From the NCBI GenBank assembly GCA_050874905.1, contig JBNMLP010000012.1, positions 1 to 64,000 of the forward strand: DNA of 64,000 nt, written 5' to 3'. Of this stretch, positions 40,787-50,033 are shown one piece after another. The position numbers were made by a program, and so were the translations under genes. Below the pieces are notes generated by a model. The model did no database searches. It was given only the letters and a program-made list of their open reading frames with translations, and had not been told where the DNA came from. Within the stretch, counting starts at the first letter, position 1, and the number at the start of each line of letters is the position of its first letter. Origin of the DNA: NC2004 sp050874905 (GTDB taxonomy: Bacteria; Bacillota; Clostridia; Lachnospirales; Lachnospiraceae).

Positions 40787-42763
40787 ATGAAACAAAAAGT
40801 AAAAAAGAGTATCAAAAGCCGTATAACGATCCTGACAGGACTACTGGTATCTGTGATCATTCTTGTACTGGTCATAAACAGTGCCATACATCTTCGCTCT
40901 GCTCTGATCTCAAATGAGGAGCAGGTGCTTGAGATCCAGGCACAGAATAGTGCCAATCTGGTAAATCAGTGGTTAAGCGAGCAGGAGGAGGTCGTACACT
41001 CCATCCGCAATACACTGGGACATCGTTATAAGAAGGAAGATACGGATGCGATCATGGATTATCTGAATATGTGTCTTTCCGAGAATGAAAATGCCCTGAT
41101 GTATTACTGTTGTTACGATTATGACGGCGGAGTATTCCCGGCAGATCATTCCAAACTCGATCTGGATCCGACCACCAGGGACTGGTGGAAGCAGGCTGAG
41201 CAGGCAAATGATTTGATCTTTACCGACCCGTATAAGGATTTTGCAACGGGGCAGATGATCGTAAGTATTGCAGAGCCGGTCACGATTGGAGATCAGAAAG
41301 CCATGATGCTGGCAGATATTACGATCGACAAGCTGTTGAAAATGACAAAGTCGATCAGTGATGAGAAGACGGTCAATACCTTTTTGCTTGCAGCAGATGG
41401 AAGCGTGATCACCCATGCCAATCAAGCATTCCTTCCGAAAGAAGAAGGTAACACGATCCTGCAGGATCAGGTTTCTCTTTCTATAGACAAAGATACAGTA
41501 CAGCGGTTTAAAGATTACGATGGCAAATCCAAATATGGTGCGGTTGGTACTGTAAAGCGCACCGGATGGAAAGTTGGGGTCTGTCAGGAAGCGAGTGTGA
41601 TCCAGAAAAAAGTGCTTGGCAATGTGCTGTACCCACTCATTTTAGGTTTTGTGCTGCTGATCGTGACGGTTATCATTCTGGGAGCAGCGATCAACCGGCT
41701 GCTTACTCCTGTGGCAGTGCTTAAAACATTTGTCAGGGAAAAGGTCATTGGCGAGGAGCATTTTGTGGCACAGAAAAATGAAAAAGAAGAGATCAATTAT
41801 CTGGTAAGAGAGTTAGAGGAGCGGTTTGTTGCCACGATCCGTCAGACGAAGGAGGAATCCGGTGTCATTTCCGATAAGATGTCCGATACCGCAGATAAAG
41901 TAGCAGCGATCAGCGGACATATCATGGAGATTTCTGCGACAATGCAGGAAACAGGAGCCAATGTGGACAGCCAGACAGACAGCATCAAAGAGATTGACCG
42001 TACCTGTGAAAATATTGAAGAGGCGGTGGATCGACTGGCAGAAGATGCACAGGATATGGCAGAAAAATCCGGTTCTATCGTAGAACGGGTAGAGGCGATG
42101 GTGCCGCAGCTCATCAAGGAAAAGAACGATGCCGTAATGATGACACAGGAAACAAGAAGCCGTCTGGTGGCAGCGATCAAGGGAGCAGAAGTCATCCACG
42201 AGATCACTGCAGTGTCCGGATCTATCCAGGATATTGCAGGGCAGACCAATCTGCTGGCACTCAACGCATCAATCGAGGCAGCCCGTGCCGGAGAAGCCGG
42301 AAAGGGATTTGCGGTAGTAGCCGACGAGATCAAGAATTTAAGCGAAGTGACCAGCACCGAGATTGGAAAGGTTGATGCGATCACGAAAAATGTATTGGAC
42401 AGCGTACAGGTATTGGCAGATGAAAGCAATGCGATCCTTACCTTCTTAGATGAGACCGTGCTTCGTTCCTACGATAAATTTGAAGCACTTGCGAACCAGT
42501 ACAAGGGCGACTCTGACTACTATGCAGAAGTCAGCAGCACACTTGGTGCAAGCGCGGAGGAGCTCAGTGCGTCTGTGCAGGAGATCACGGGCATTATTGA
42601 CAGTGTGACACAGTCGCAGGAAGAACTGGGAGGAGCTGTGCAGTCCGTCAATGAAAATCTGCAGGAGATCACCTACAACAGTGAGTCCGTATCGGAAGAA
42701 GCGGGCAATGTTTTGACAAGTATTGAAACTCTGCAGGAAACCATGGGAGGATTTCAGGTCTGA
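40787..42763 (+). CDS. Methyl-accepting chemotaxis protein with dCache sensor
   Basis: A 658-residue chemoreceptor: span 1 at about 14-34, an extracellular dCache_1 domain of about 240 residues, span 2 at about 283-305, and a cytoplasmic signalling coiled coil with the tip GQTNLLALNASIEAARAGEAGKGFAVVADE (around residue 486, shown in part). The sensor has LDPTTRDWW..A, TDPYKD and ADITIDKL, a spacing that resembles the amino-acid-binding dCache pattern (Arg, Trp, Tyr, Asp). If correct it senses amino acids; this is inference. HAMP is short or degenerate. It has its own promoter and GGAGAG site. Confidence 0.92.
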   Translation: MKQKVKKSIKSRITILTGLLVSVIILVLVINSAIHLRSALISNEEQVLEIQAQNSANLVNQWLSEQEEVVHSIRNTLGHRYKKEDTDAIMDYLNMCLSENENALMYYCCYDYDGGVFPADHSKLDLDPTTRDWWKQAEQANDLIFTDPYKDFATGQMIVSIAEPVTIGDQKAMMLADITIDKLLKMTKSISDEKTVNTFLLAADGSVITHANQAFLPKEEGNTILQDQVSLSIDKDTVQRFKDYDGKSKYGAVGTVKRTGWKVGVCQEASVIQKKVLGNVLYPLILGFVLLIVTVIILGAAINRLLTPVAVLKTFVREKVIGEEHFVAQKNEKEEINYLVRELEERFVATIRQTKEESGVISDKMSDTADKVAAISGHIMEISATMQETGANVDSQTDSIKEIDRTCENIEEAVDRLAEDAQDMAEKSGSIVERVEAMVPQLIKEKNDAVMMTQETRSRLVAAIKGAEVIHEITAVSGSIQDIAGQTNLLALNASIEAARAGEAGKGFAVVADEIKNLSEVTSTEIGKVDAITKNVLDSVQVLADESNAILTFLDETVLRSYDKFEALANQYKGDSDYYAEVSSTLGASAEELSASVQEITGIIDSVTQSQEELGGAVQSVNENLQEITYNSESVSEEAGNVLTSIETLQETMGGFQV

Positions 42764-42777
42764 TTGTGAAAGCCTTA

Positions 42778-42806
42778 TTGTAAATAAGCAGGGAAAATGC
42801 TATAAT
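42778..42806 (+). promoter_or_regulatory. Promoter of pgi
   Basis: TTGTAA, 17 bases, TATAAT, with TGC before the -10 (TGCTATAAT): a near-ideal extended promoter about 67 bases before pgi. Confidence 0.75.
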
Positions 42807-42872
42807 AATGGAAATTGTGACGGACATTCTGCCCGGTAGAAAAAAGGATATAGACAAAGGAGAGATGAAACA

Positions 42873-44213
42873 ATGGCACAGGTATCATTTAACTACAAAA
42901 ATGCCGGCGTTGCAGAGCATGAAGTAGAGTACATGAAGAAACTTGTATGCGACGCAAAGGAACAGCTGGTGGCGAAGACAGGCGCAGGTAATGATTTCCT
43001 TGGATGGATCGATCTTCCAGTGGATTATGACAAAGAAGAGTTTGCACGCATCAAAGAAGCAGCAAAGAAGATCCAGAGCGATTCAGATGTATTATTAGTG
43101 ATCGGAATCGGTGGTTCTTATCTTGGTGCAAGAGCCGTGATCGAGGCAGCAAGACACAGCTTTTATAACAATCAGCCGGATCGCAAGACACCGGAGATCT
43201 ATTACTGTGGTAACAATATCAGCTCCACTTACTTACAGCATTTGATCGAAGTAGTAGGAGACCGTGATTTCTCTATCAACATGATCAGTAAATCCGGAAC
43301 AACTACAGAGCCGGCGATCGCATTCCGTGTATTCCGTGAGATCCTGATCAATAAATATGGCTTAGAAGAGGCAAATAAGCGTATCTACGCTACTACAGAC
43401 AAAGCCAAAGGAGCATTAAAAGAGTTAGCAGATGAGCAGGGATATGATTCCTATGTTGTGCCGGATGATGTCGGAGGACGTTTCTCTGTATTGACCGCTG
43501 TTGGTCTGCTTCCGATCGCAGTAAGCGGTGCGGACATCGACCAGTTGATGGCAGGTGCAGCAAGTGCCAGAGAAAGATGCTTAAATAATGACTTCGAAAA
43601 TAACGATTCCTTACAGTATGCAGCAATCCGTAACATTTTACTGCGTAAAGGCAAGAGCGTAGAGATCTTATGTAACTACGAGCCTGCCCTGCACTATGTA
43701 TCAGAGTGGTGGAAGCAGTTATACGGCGAGTCAGAGGGTAAAGATGGCAAGGGCTTATATCCATCCAGCGCAGACTTTACCACAGACTTACATTCTTTAG
43801 GACAGTTCATTCAGGAAGGTTCTAAGAATCACTTCGAGACCGTGATCAATGTAGAAGCACCAAAGTGCGAGATCACCATGGGAACCGAAGCTGTTGATAC
43901 GGATGGATTGAATTACTTATCCGGTAAGACGGTTGATTTCATCAACAAATGTGCCATGAACGGTGTAGTATTAGCTCATGTAGACGGTGGTGTACCAAAC
44001 TTAATGGTAACCGTACCAAAGATTGATGAGTTCTACTTAGGTGAGTTGATCTACTTCTTTGAGTTTGCATGTGGTGTATCCGGATATACCTTAGGTGTAA
44101 ACCCATTCAATCAGCCGGGTGTAGAGTCTTACAAGCGTAACATGTTTGCACTGCTTGGACGTCCGGGATACGAAGAAGAAACCAAGAAATTACAGGCAAG
44201 ATTAGCAGAGTAA
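42873..44213 (+). CDS. pgi: Glucose-6-phosphate isomerase
   Basis: Pgi interconverts glucose-6-phosphate and fructose-6-phosphate in glycolysis. The 446-residue protein is the short bacterial form. Motifs present are SKSGTTTEPAIAF (phosphate binding), DDVGGRFSVLTAVGLLPI, QLYGESEGKDGKG and NPFNQPGVESYK. The catalytic Glu lies in the QLYGESEG region. ATG follows AAAGGAGAG. It is monocistronic between a strong promoter and a terminator, fitting a highly expressed central metabolic gene. Confidence 0.96.
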   Translation: MAQVSFNYKNAGVAEHEVEYMKKLVCDAKEQLVAKTGAGNDFLGWIDLPVDYDKEEFARIKEAAKKIQSDSDVLLVIGIGGSYLGARAVIEAARHSFYNNQPDRKTPEIYYCGNNISSTYLQHLIEVVGDRDFSINMISKSGTTTEPAIAFRVFREILINKYGLEEANKRIYATTDKAKGALKELADEQGYDSYVVPDDVGGRFSVLTAVGLLPIAVSGADIDQLMAGAASARERCLNNDFENNDSLQYAAIRNILLRKGKSVEILCNYEPALHYVSEWWKQLYGESEGKDGKGLYPSSADFTTDLHSLGQFIQEGSKNHFETVINVEAPKCEITMGTEAVDTDGLNYLSGKTVDFINKCAMNGVVLAHVDGGVPNLMVTVPKIDEFYLGELIYFFEFACGVSGYTLGVNPFNQPGVESYKRNMFALLGRPGYEEETKKLQARLAE

Positions 44214-44242
44214 TCCATCTGCTGGCCCGTATGTGAATTTTC

Positions 44243-44288
44243 AAAGACATATCTGCGCAAAACTTTGACGTGGATATGTCTTTTTCTT
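44243..44288 (+). terminator. Rho-independent terminator after pgi
   Basis: AAAGACATATC (44243-44253) pairs with GATATGTCTTT (44273-44283), with a 19-base loop and a TTTTTCTTT tail. Confidence 0.85.
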
Positions 44289-44299
44289 TGCGAAAAACA

Positions 44300-44328
44300 T
44301 AGTCAAACCACCCATATTATGGTAGAAT
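44300..44328 (+). promoter_or_regulatory. Promoter of the 2-hydroxyacid dehydrogenase gene
   Basis: TAGTCA, 17 bases, TAGAAT, with TGG before the -10 (extended). It lies 63 bases before the ATG. Confidence 0.45.
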
Positions 44329-44391
44329 AAAGTACTATGACATAGTCTGTTTCAGAATGATTCAAACAAAAAGAATGGAAGTAGAAGATAT

Positions 44392-45348
44392 ATGAATATT
44401 GTAGTATTAGAGGCAGCGTCTATCGGACGTGATATTGATTATGAAAGTGTTTCCCAGTTTGGCCACACGGTCTGTTATGACGTGACCCCGCAGGAGCTGG
44501 TGGCAGATCGTATCAAAGAGGCGGATATTGTTCTTTGCAACAAGTGTCTTTTGAATGAAGAGGTGCTGCGCGAGGCAAAGAACGTAAAGCTGATCTGCGA
44601 GTGTGCAACCGGATATAACAACGTGGATATTGCTTACTGTAAAGAGCGCGGCATTGCGGTAACGAATGTAAAGGGATATTCCACAGAGGTGGTTGCACAG
44701 CATACATTTGCGATGCTGCTATCTTTGTTGGAGCATTTGGATTATTATACGACCTATGTGGAGGATGGTGATTACTCTTCCCAGAATAATTTCTCCCATC
44801 TTGCCAAACCGTTTCACGAGCTTTCCGGTATGTGCTACGGCATTATTGGACTGGGGGCGATCGGACGCAAGGTAGCAGAGATCGCTACGGCATTTGGCGC
44901 ACAGGTCATTTATTATTCCGCCAGCGGCAATACGTATGACGTGCCGTATGAGGCAGTCTCCTTTGAAGAACTTCTGACACGTTCGGACGTGGTCAGCATC
45001 CACGCACCGCTCAATGAAAAGACGAACGGACTGATCGATAAGTCTGCATTTGAAAAAATGAAGAAAACAGCGATTTTACTGAATGTGGGACGTGGCCCGA
45101 TCGTGGTAGAAAAAGATCTTGCCCGGGCATTGGAGGATTGTGAGATCATGGCAGCAGGTCTTGATGTTTTTGAGATTGAACCGCTTGCAATCGATAGTCC
45201 GCTCAGAAGTGTCAGAGATCGTGACCGCCTGTTTTTAACCCCGCATATGGCATGGGGCAGCATTGAGGCACGCAGACGTCTGGTGGATGATGTGTGCCAG
45301 TCGATCCAGGCATTTATAAATGGAGAAAACAGAAGCCGTGTAGTATAA
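44392..45348 (+). CDS. D-2-hydroxyacid dehydrogenase (HprA-like)
   Basis: A 318-residue NAD-dependent D-isomer-specific dehydrogenase. The Rossmann loop is GIIGLGAIGR; the catalytic triad is the Arg in NVGRGPIV, the Glu in LDVFEIEPL and the His in LTPHMAWGS. The N-terminal CATGYNNVDI is the substrate-binding loop. The closest named relatives would be glycerate/hydroxypyruvate reductases, but D-lactate or a branched 2-ketoacid are possible substrates. It is followed by an HD-GYP gene 45 bases downstream, with no obvious functional link. Confidence 0.88.
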   Translation: MNIVVLEAASIGRDIDYESVSQFGHTVCYDVTPQELVADRIKEADIVLCNKCLLNEEVLREAKNVKLICECATGYNNVDIAYCKERGIAVTNVKGYSTEVVAQHTFAMLLSLLEHLDYYTTYVEDGDYSSQNNFSHLAKPFHELSGMCYGIIGLGAIGRKVAEIATAFGAQVIYYSASGNTYDVPYEAVSFEELLTRSDVVSIHAPLNEKTNGLIDKSAFEKMKKTAILLNVGRGPIVVEKDLARALEDCEIMAAGLDVFEIEPLAIDSPLRSVRDRDRLFLTPHMAWGSIEARRRLVDDVCQSIQAFINGENRSRVV

Positions 45349-45393
45349 CTGTGGCACAGGAGAGTGAAAAGCGAAAAGAAGGGAGGTGCAGCT

Positions 45394-47844
45394 ATGGTTC
45401 CTTATGCAAGTATCCGGTACGGAATATTTTTCTGTTATATGTTTCTTTTGATCGTCTTTTTTCTGACAAGAGGCAACCGGAAATCCGGGGCGATCCGGTT
45501 TATGCTGGTGGATTTTATCGTTTGGGGAATCTGCGAATTTGCTGTCATCTTTTCGTTGAAACCGGGTTTTACCTTCTGGTTTGAATGTGCACTGCTCGTT
45601 ATGGGACTGCTTCCCTGTGCGTTGTTTTTCTTCCTTTCAGAAGTATTACATGTGGATGTCAGACGATATATCTGGCTGTTTGGAATGATTTCTTATGCAG
45701 CGATCCTGATCAATGGCATTTTCCCGTGGATGATCGGTTCCTCTAACACAGGCGGACAGGTATTGGGACAGCAGCTGGAGGTTCATTCCGGATTTTATAT
45801 CTACATGTTCCTTCAGATCGTATCTTTTGTCATTATTTTTAGAATCTTTTTTCAGGAAAATGACCAGACAGGGCGCGTTTTAAAACAATGTTGGCCAATC
45901 CTTTTCGGATCAGCGCTGGTTTTTCTGGGAATCATATGCTCCGCCTTCACTTCTAATTTTTTCCCATGCGTGTCAGTAGCCGGAATTTTCTTTATGTTCG
46001 GTATTATGTATGTGGTTTACCACTATAATCTGGTGGTAGTGAATCTTAGGATCCTGCGTATTACCATTTATGGTCTGGTGATCTTATTTGGAGTGTGCGG
46101 TCTGATTAATATGGAGCGTCTGTACCTACGTCTGGAACAAAGTACGGGGTTATCGGCACAGGTGTGTATGATGATCGTCTGTGTTGCTTCGATCATCTGG
46201 TCCTTGTTTTTATTGACGCTTGCCCACATTGTGATCAGTCATTTTCGTTATTTGTGGCAGGATCGCAAGAAGCAGGTGTTAGAGCAGTTTCAGGAAAATG
46301 TGGCAGCTACGCTGAAGAAAGAAGAGATTTACGATTATGCGATGCAGGCGGCATATGATCTGTTCCCGGCGATCGCACTTCGGATCCGCTTGCGTCAGCC
46401 GGAAACGGACCGCTTTCAGGTAGTGCGGGATTCCTCCAGAGGCAGTCAGCAAAAGGAGGACAAAGCCTATGATACGGCACTTAGTAAGATTGAGCCGATC
46501 AGTAAGTCTCGTGATGATGCGATCAGTAAAACATGGGATCCGGAGGCGACGGTCCACATTGGGGAGATTCCGGGTGACAAAGAAGTGGCAGGTTATATGG
46601 ATCTTTGCATGAAGAAAGGGATCGTATTCCAAAGAGAAGATCTTGATACGTTTAAGCAGCTTTGTTTCACAATGGGAAATGCACTCAAAAATGCAAGCCT
46701 TTATGAGAAAGTGTATGAGGAATCTATCACAGATTCCATGACAGGGCTTTATAACCGTATGTATGCCAACCGGGTGATCGTGGAGCACTTTGATCGTAAG
46801 AAACAGGCAAGTGTGATCTATTTTGAGATTGATGATCTGCGTCTTTATAATGAACTTTATGGAACAGTGGAAGGAGACCACCTTATTTTATGGATGGCGC
46901 GTCTGATCAAAAGTATGGTTGGAACCGGAACGGCATTCCGATATGGAGCAAATGAATTTCTGATCCATCTGCCGGATACCACCTATGAAGCGGCTTATGA
47001 TATTGCTGAGGCAATTCGTGCCACAGTGGAAAAACAGAGCCTTGATGAAACAGAAAGGGTGCATGCGGTCACTGTATCTGCAGGTGTAGCAGAGTATCCA
47101 CATCATGCTAAAAAACTGGAAAAACTGATCGGTTACGCACAGCGCGGTGGTTTTTACAGTAAGAAAAATGGAAAGAATAAAGTGACGGTTTATTCAAGAG
47201 AACTTTCAAAACACAGTACGTCGAAACATTCCTATGAGCAGATCGCTCCAACGATCTATGCGCTTACGGCGGCGATCAATGCGAAGGACAACTATACGTT
47301 CCAACATTCACAGAAGGTGTCAGAATATGCTGCCATTATGGGAGAGGCACTGGGGCTTCCGCCAGAGGAAGTAGATACATTAAAGCAGGCGGGCATGCTG
47401 CATGATATTGGAAAGATCGGTGTGCCGGAGGCAATCTTAAAGAAAAAGGGACGCTTAACAGACGAAGAATATGAGATCATGAAAGGGCATGTAAAGAACT
47501 CGATCAAAATGATCTATTATCTGCCGGATATGAATTATGTGATCCCTGCGGTTGTGGCACATCACGAACGCTACGACGGAAAGGGATACCCGGAAGGATT
47601 AAAGGGAGATAACATCCCGTATCTCGGACGCATTTTAGCCTTGGCGGACTGCTTTGATGCCATGACGGCGATACGTCCATATAAGCCGGCATTAAGCAGT
47701 GATTATGCGATCAGTGAGATAGAGAAGAACAAAGGAACACAGTTTGATCCGGAGCTTGCCGATGTCTTTATCCGGCTGGTAAAAGAGGGCAGGATCGTAC
47801 CGGACAGCGAAAAAGAACAAGTGCAGCAAGATAACGCAGGTTAA
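45394..47844 (+). CDS. Membrane HD-GYP phosphodiesterase with degenerate GGDEF domain
   Basis: ATG at 45394, 7 bases after GGGAGG, gives 816 residues. Eight or so spans in the first 300 residues form a 7TM-like sensor, then comes a GAF-like segment and a GGDEF-fold domain whose signature is GANEF (518-522) instead of GGDEF. It probably does not make cyclic di-GMP. The C-terminal HD-GYP domain is intact: MLHDIGK with His670-Asp671, HHERYDGKGYP with the GYP at 731-733, and DCFDAMTAIRPYKPA. It should hydrolyse cyclic di-GMP (or a related nucleotide) to 5'-phosphorylated products, controlled by the membrane sensor, possibly with the dead GGDEF as a GTP-binding regulator. Confidence 0.88.
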   Translation: MVPYASIRYGIFFCYMFLLIVFFLTRGNRKSGAIRFMLVDFIVWGICEFAVIFSLKPGFTFWFECALLVMGLLPCALFFFLSEVLHVDVRRYIWLFGMISYAAILINGIFPWMIGSSNTGGQVLGQQLEVHSGFYIYMFLQIVSFVIIFRIFFQENDQTGRVLKQCWPILFGSALVFLGIICSAFTSNFFPCVSVAGIFFMFGIMYVVYHYNLVVVNLRILRITIYGLVILFGVCGLINMERLYLRLEQSTGLSAQVCMMIVCVASIIWSLFLLTLAHIVISHFRYLWQDRKKQVLEQFQENVAATLKKEEIYDYAMQAAYDLFPAIALRIRLRQPETDRFQVVRDSSRGSQQKEDKAYDTALSKIEPISKSRDDAISKTWDPEATVHIGEIPGDKEVAGYMDLCMKKGIVFQREDLDTFKQLCFTMGNALKNASLYEKVYEESITDSMTGLYNRMYANRVIVEHFDRKKQASVIYFEIDDLRLYNELYGTVEGDHLILWMARLIKSMVGTGTAFRYGANEFLIHLPDTTYEAAYDIAEAIRATVEKQSLDETERVHAVTVSAGVAEYPHHAKKLEKLIGYAQRGGFYSKKNGKNKVTVYSRELSKHSTSKHSYEQIAPTIYALTAAINAKDNYTFQHSQKVSEYAAIMGEALGLPPEEVDTLKQAGMLHDIGKIGVPEAILKKKGRLTDEEYEIMKGHVKNSIKMIYYLPDMNYVIPAVVAHHERYDGKGYPEGLKGDNIPYLGRILALADCFDAMTAIRPYKPALSSDYAISEIEKNKGTQFDPELADVFIRLVKEGRIVPDSEKEQVQQDNAG

Positions 47845-47874
47845 TCTTTCAATAAAATATTTCTAGGAGGAATT

Positions 47875-48693
47875 ATGAGTCAGACAACATTTACAGGAAC
47901 CAAGAACTACATTGCATCGCCGGAGCTTATGAAAACCGTGGATGTGGCCATGGCACTGAAGAAACCATTGTTGATCAAGGGAGAGCCGGGAACCGGTAAG
48001 ACCATGCTTGCCGAGGCGGTGGCTGAGGCACTGGATCTGCCGCTTTACATCTGGAATATCAAGTCTACAACAAAGGCACAGGACGGTCTTTACACGTACG
48101 ATACGATCCAGCGTCTTTATGACAGCCAGTTTGGTGAGGAAGGTGTCGATGACATTTCCCACTATATCAAACTCGGTAAATTGGGTGAGGCATTTAAACA
48201 GGACAAGCAGGTCGTGCTGCTGATCGACGAGATCGACAAAGCCGATCTGGAGTTCCCGAACGATCTGCTCTGGGAGCTTGACAAGATGGAGTTTTATATT
48301 CATGAAACAAAGGAAACGATCAAGGCGACGACCCGTCCGATCGTGATCATCACGTCCAATGCAGAAAAGGAACTGCCGGATGCCTTTTTGCGCCGCTGCA
48401 TTTTCCACTATATTGAGTTCCCGGAGCGCGAGCAGATGGCGGATATTGTCCATGCACATTTTGAAAATCTGGAAGATCATCTGTTAAAAGAGGCAATGGA
48501 TGCATTTTACTGGATCAGAAGTCTGCGTGACATGCGTAAGAAGCCAAGCACGTCAGAGCTGGTAGACTGGATCCAGGCATTGCTGATCGGTGGCATTGAT
48601 CCGGAGCGTATCCGCAAAGAACTGCCATTTCTCGGCGTACTGGTAAAGAAGGATGAGGATCTGGCTCTGATCAAAGAGCGTCAGTTGGATTAA
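47875..48693 (+). CDS. MoxR-family AAA+ ATPase
   Basis: A 272-residue MoxR-type ATPase. Walker A is GEPGTGKT (36-43), Walker B is VVLLIDEIDKAD, sensor 1 is VIITSNAEKELPDAFLRRC with the arginine finger. The AAA_lid follows (RDMRKKPSTSELVDWIQAL). MoxR ATPases act with a von Willebrand factor A protein to mature or activate enzyme complexes; the VWA partner is encoded 14 bases downstream. The target here is unknown; no metalloenzyme operon is adjacent. ATG follows AGGAGG. Confidence 0.92.
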   Translation: MSQTTFTGTKNYIASPELMKTVDVAMALKKPLLIKGEPGTGKTMLAEAVAEALDLPLYIWNIKSTTKAQDGLYTYDTIQRLYDSQFGEEGVDDISHYIKLGKLGEAFKQDKQVVLLIDEIDKADLEFPNDLLWELDKMEFYIHETKETIKATTRPIVIITSNAEKELPDAFLRRCIFHYIEFPEREQMADIVHAHFENLEDHLLKEAMDAFYWIRSLRDMRKKPSTSELVDWIQALLIGGIDPERIRKELPFLGVLVKKDEDLALIKERQLD

Positions 48694-48707
48694 GGATGAG
48701 GTGATTC

Positions 48708-49916
48708 ATGTTTACGACATTTTTTTACCTGCTGAAAGAACGCGGCCTTGATGTGTCCACCACAGAGTGGCTCACATTTATTGAGGCACTGGATCAGGGG
48801 CTTTGTCATGCAAGCTTTACGGAGTTTTACTACTTAGGACGCATGATCTTAGTGAAAACGGAAGCGGACTTTGATAAGTATGATATTGCTTTCAAGGAGT
48901 ATTTTTACAATATCAAAGCAGAGGATGAGATTCCGCCGGAGATCCTAAAGTGGCTCGATAAGGGAGACAAAACGACCGATCAGTTACAGCGGGAATTATA
49001 TGAATACAAAAAGCATAAGGATGCCAATGAGGTTAAGCGTTTGTTTAAGGAACGTGTCAACGAACAGGACAGCGAGCACAATGGAGGTAACTACTGGATC
49101 GGTACGAGCGGTGGTTCTTCCTATGGTCATTCCGGTGTCAATTCCGGTGGTATCCGTGTCGGTGGTCAGGGTGGATTAAAAACAGCTTTTTCCGTGGCAG
49201 GTGAGCGGCGTTATCGTGATTTCAGAGAAGATAAGGTCTTAAGTATGCGCCAGTTTCAGGTTGCGTTCCGCCGGCTGCGCCAGTTTTCCACAAAACTCGA
49301 TGTGCCAAAGACGGAGCTTGATCTGGATGGCACGATCGATGCCACCTGTAACAATGGCGGTTATTTACAGTTAGAATTTGAAAAACCAAGAAAAAATACC
49401 GTAAAGCTGCTGCTGTTATTTGACTGCGGTGGTTCGATGTATCCGTTCAGCTCGCTTTGCAACAGTCTGTTCCAGGCAGTGCATAAGGCGAATCATTTTA
49501 AAGATGTAAAGACGTATTATTTTCATAACTGTATTTACTCACATGTCTACCGTACCGCAGAGTGTGAGTATGGTGACTGGGTGGATTTAGAGTATTTATT
49601 CCGCCATACTGACAAAGACTATAAAGTGATCATTGTAGGTGATGCTGCGATGGCTCCGGAAGAACTTTTGGATGTCAACGGCAATTACCGCGGACCGAAC
49701 AAGGGACGATCCGGATTACAATGGTGTCAGTATTTTAAGACAAAGTATAACAAGATCATCTGGCTAAATCCGAAACGGCACGAGCGGCTTTCCTATCTTG
49801 ACTGGATGCAGACCGAGGATACCCTTGCCAAAGAGTTTCCGATGTACCAGCTTTCTGTGAAAGGATTAAAGGAAGGAATTACGGATCTGATGTCTCCGAA
49901 GAAAGCAAAGCGGTGA
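48708..49916 (+). CDS. VWA-domain (CoxE-like) partner of MoxR
   Basis: The 402-residue protein has a helical N-terminal half (FFYLLKERGLDVSTTEWLTFIEALDQGL), a Gly/Ser-rich linker (HNGGNYWIGTSGGSSYGHSG) and a C-terminal VWA domain. The metal-ion-dependent adhesion site is altered: DxSxS reads D239-C-G-G-S243, so the first Ser is Gly. The rest of the fold is recognisable (KTYYFHNCIYSHVY, VIIVGDAAMAPEELL, WCQYFKTKYNKIIWLNP). It forms a chaperone pair with the MoxR protein encoded upstream. Whether the altered site still binds metal is unclear. Confidence 0.85.
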   Translation: MFTTFFYLLKERGLDVSTTEWLTFIEALDQGLCHASFTEFYYLGRMILVKTEADFDKYDIAFKEYFYNIKAEDEIPPEILKWLDKGDKTTDQLQRELYEYKKHKDANEVKRLFKERVNEQDSEHNGGNYWIGTSGGSSYGHSGVNSGGIRVGGQGGLKTAFSVAGERRYRDFREDKVLSMRQFQVAFRRLRQFSTKLDVPKTELDLDGTIDATCNNGGYLQLEFEKPRKNTVKLLLLFDCGGSMYPFSSLCNSLFQAVHKANHFKDVKTYYFHNCIYSHVYRTAECEYGDWVDLEYLFRHTDKDYKVIIVGDAAMAPEELLDVNGNYRGPNKGRSGLQWCQYFKTKYNKIIWLNPKRHERLSYLDWMQTEDTLAKEFPMYQLSVKGLKEGITDLMSPKKAKR

Positions 49917-49942
49917 TCGAGGGGGTACGAAAAGGAAAAAAC

Positions 49943-49970
49943 TTGCATTATCTCCGATATTTGGTAAAAT
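49943..49970 (+). promoter_or_regulatory. Promoter of the LCP genes
   Basis: TTGCAT, 16 bases, TAAAAT, with TGG before the -10 (extended), 63 bases before the LCP start. Confidence 0.55.
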
Positions 49971-50033
49971 GTATATCGTACTGTCGGATTTTGACGAAAT
50001 GTGAAAGATGTTATGTACTTTGAGAAAGGATCT

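Noticed and set aside
45394..47844. Active diguanylate cyclase
   Set aside because: The signature is GANEF, which lacks the second Gly and the catalytic Asp.
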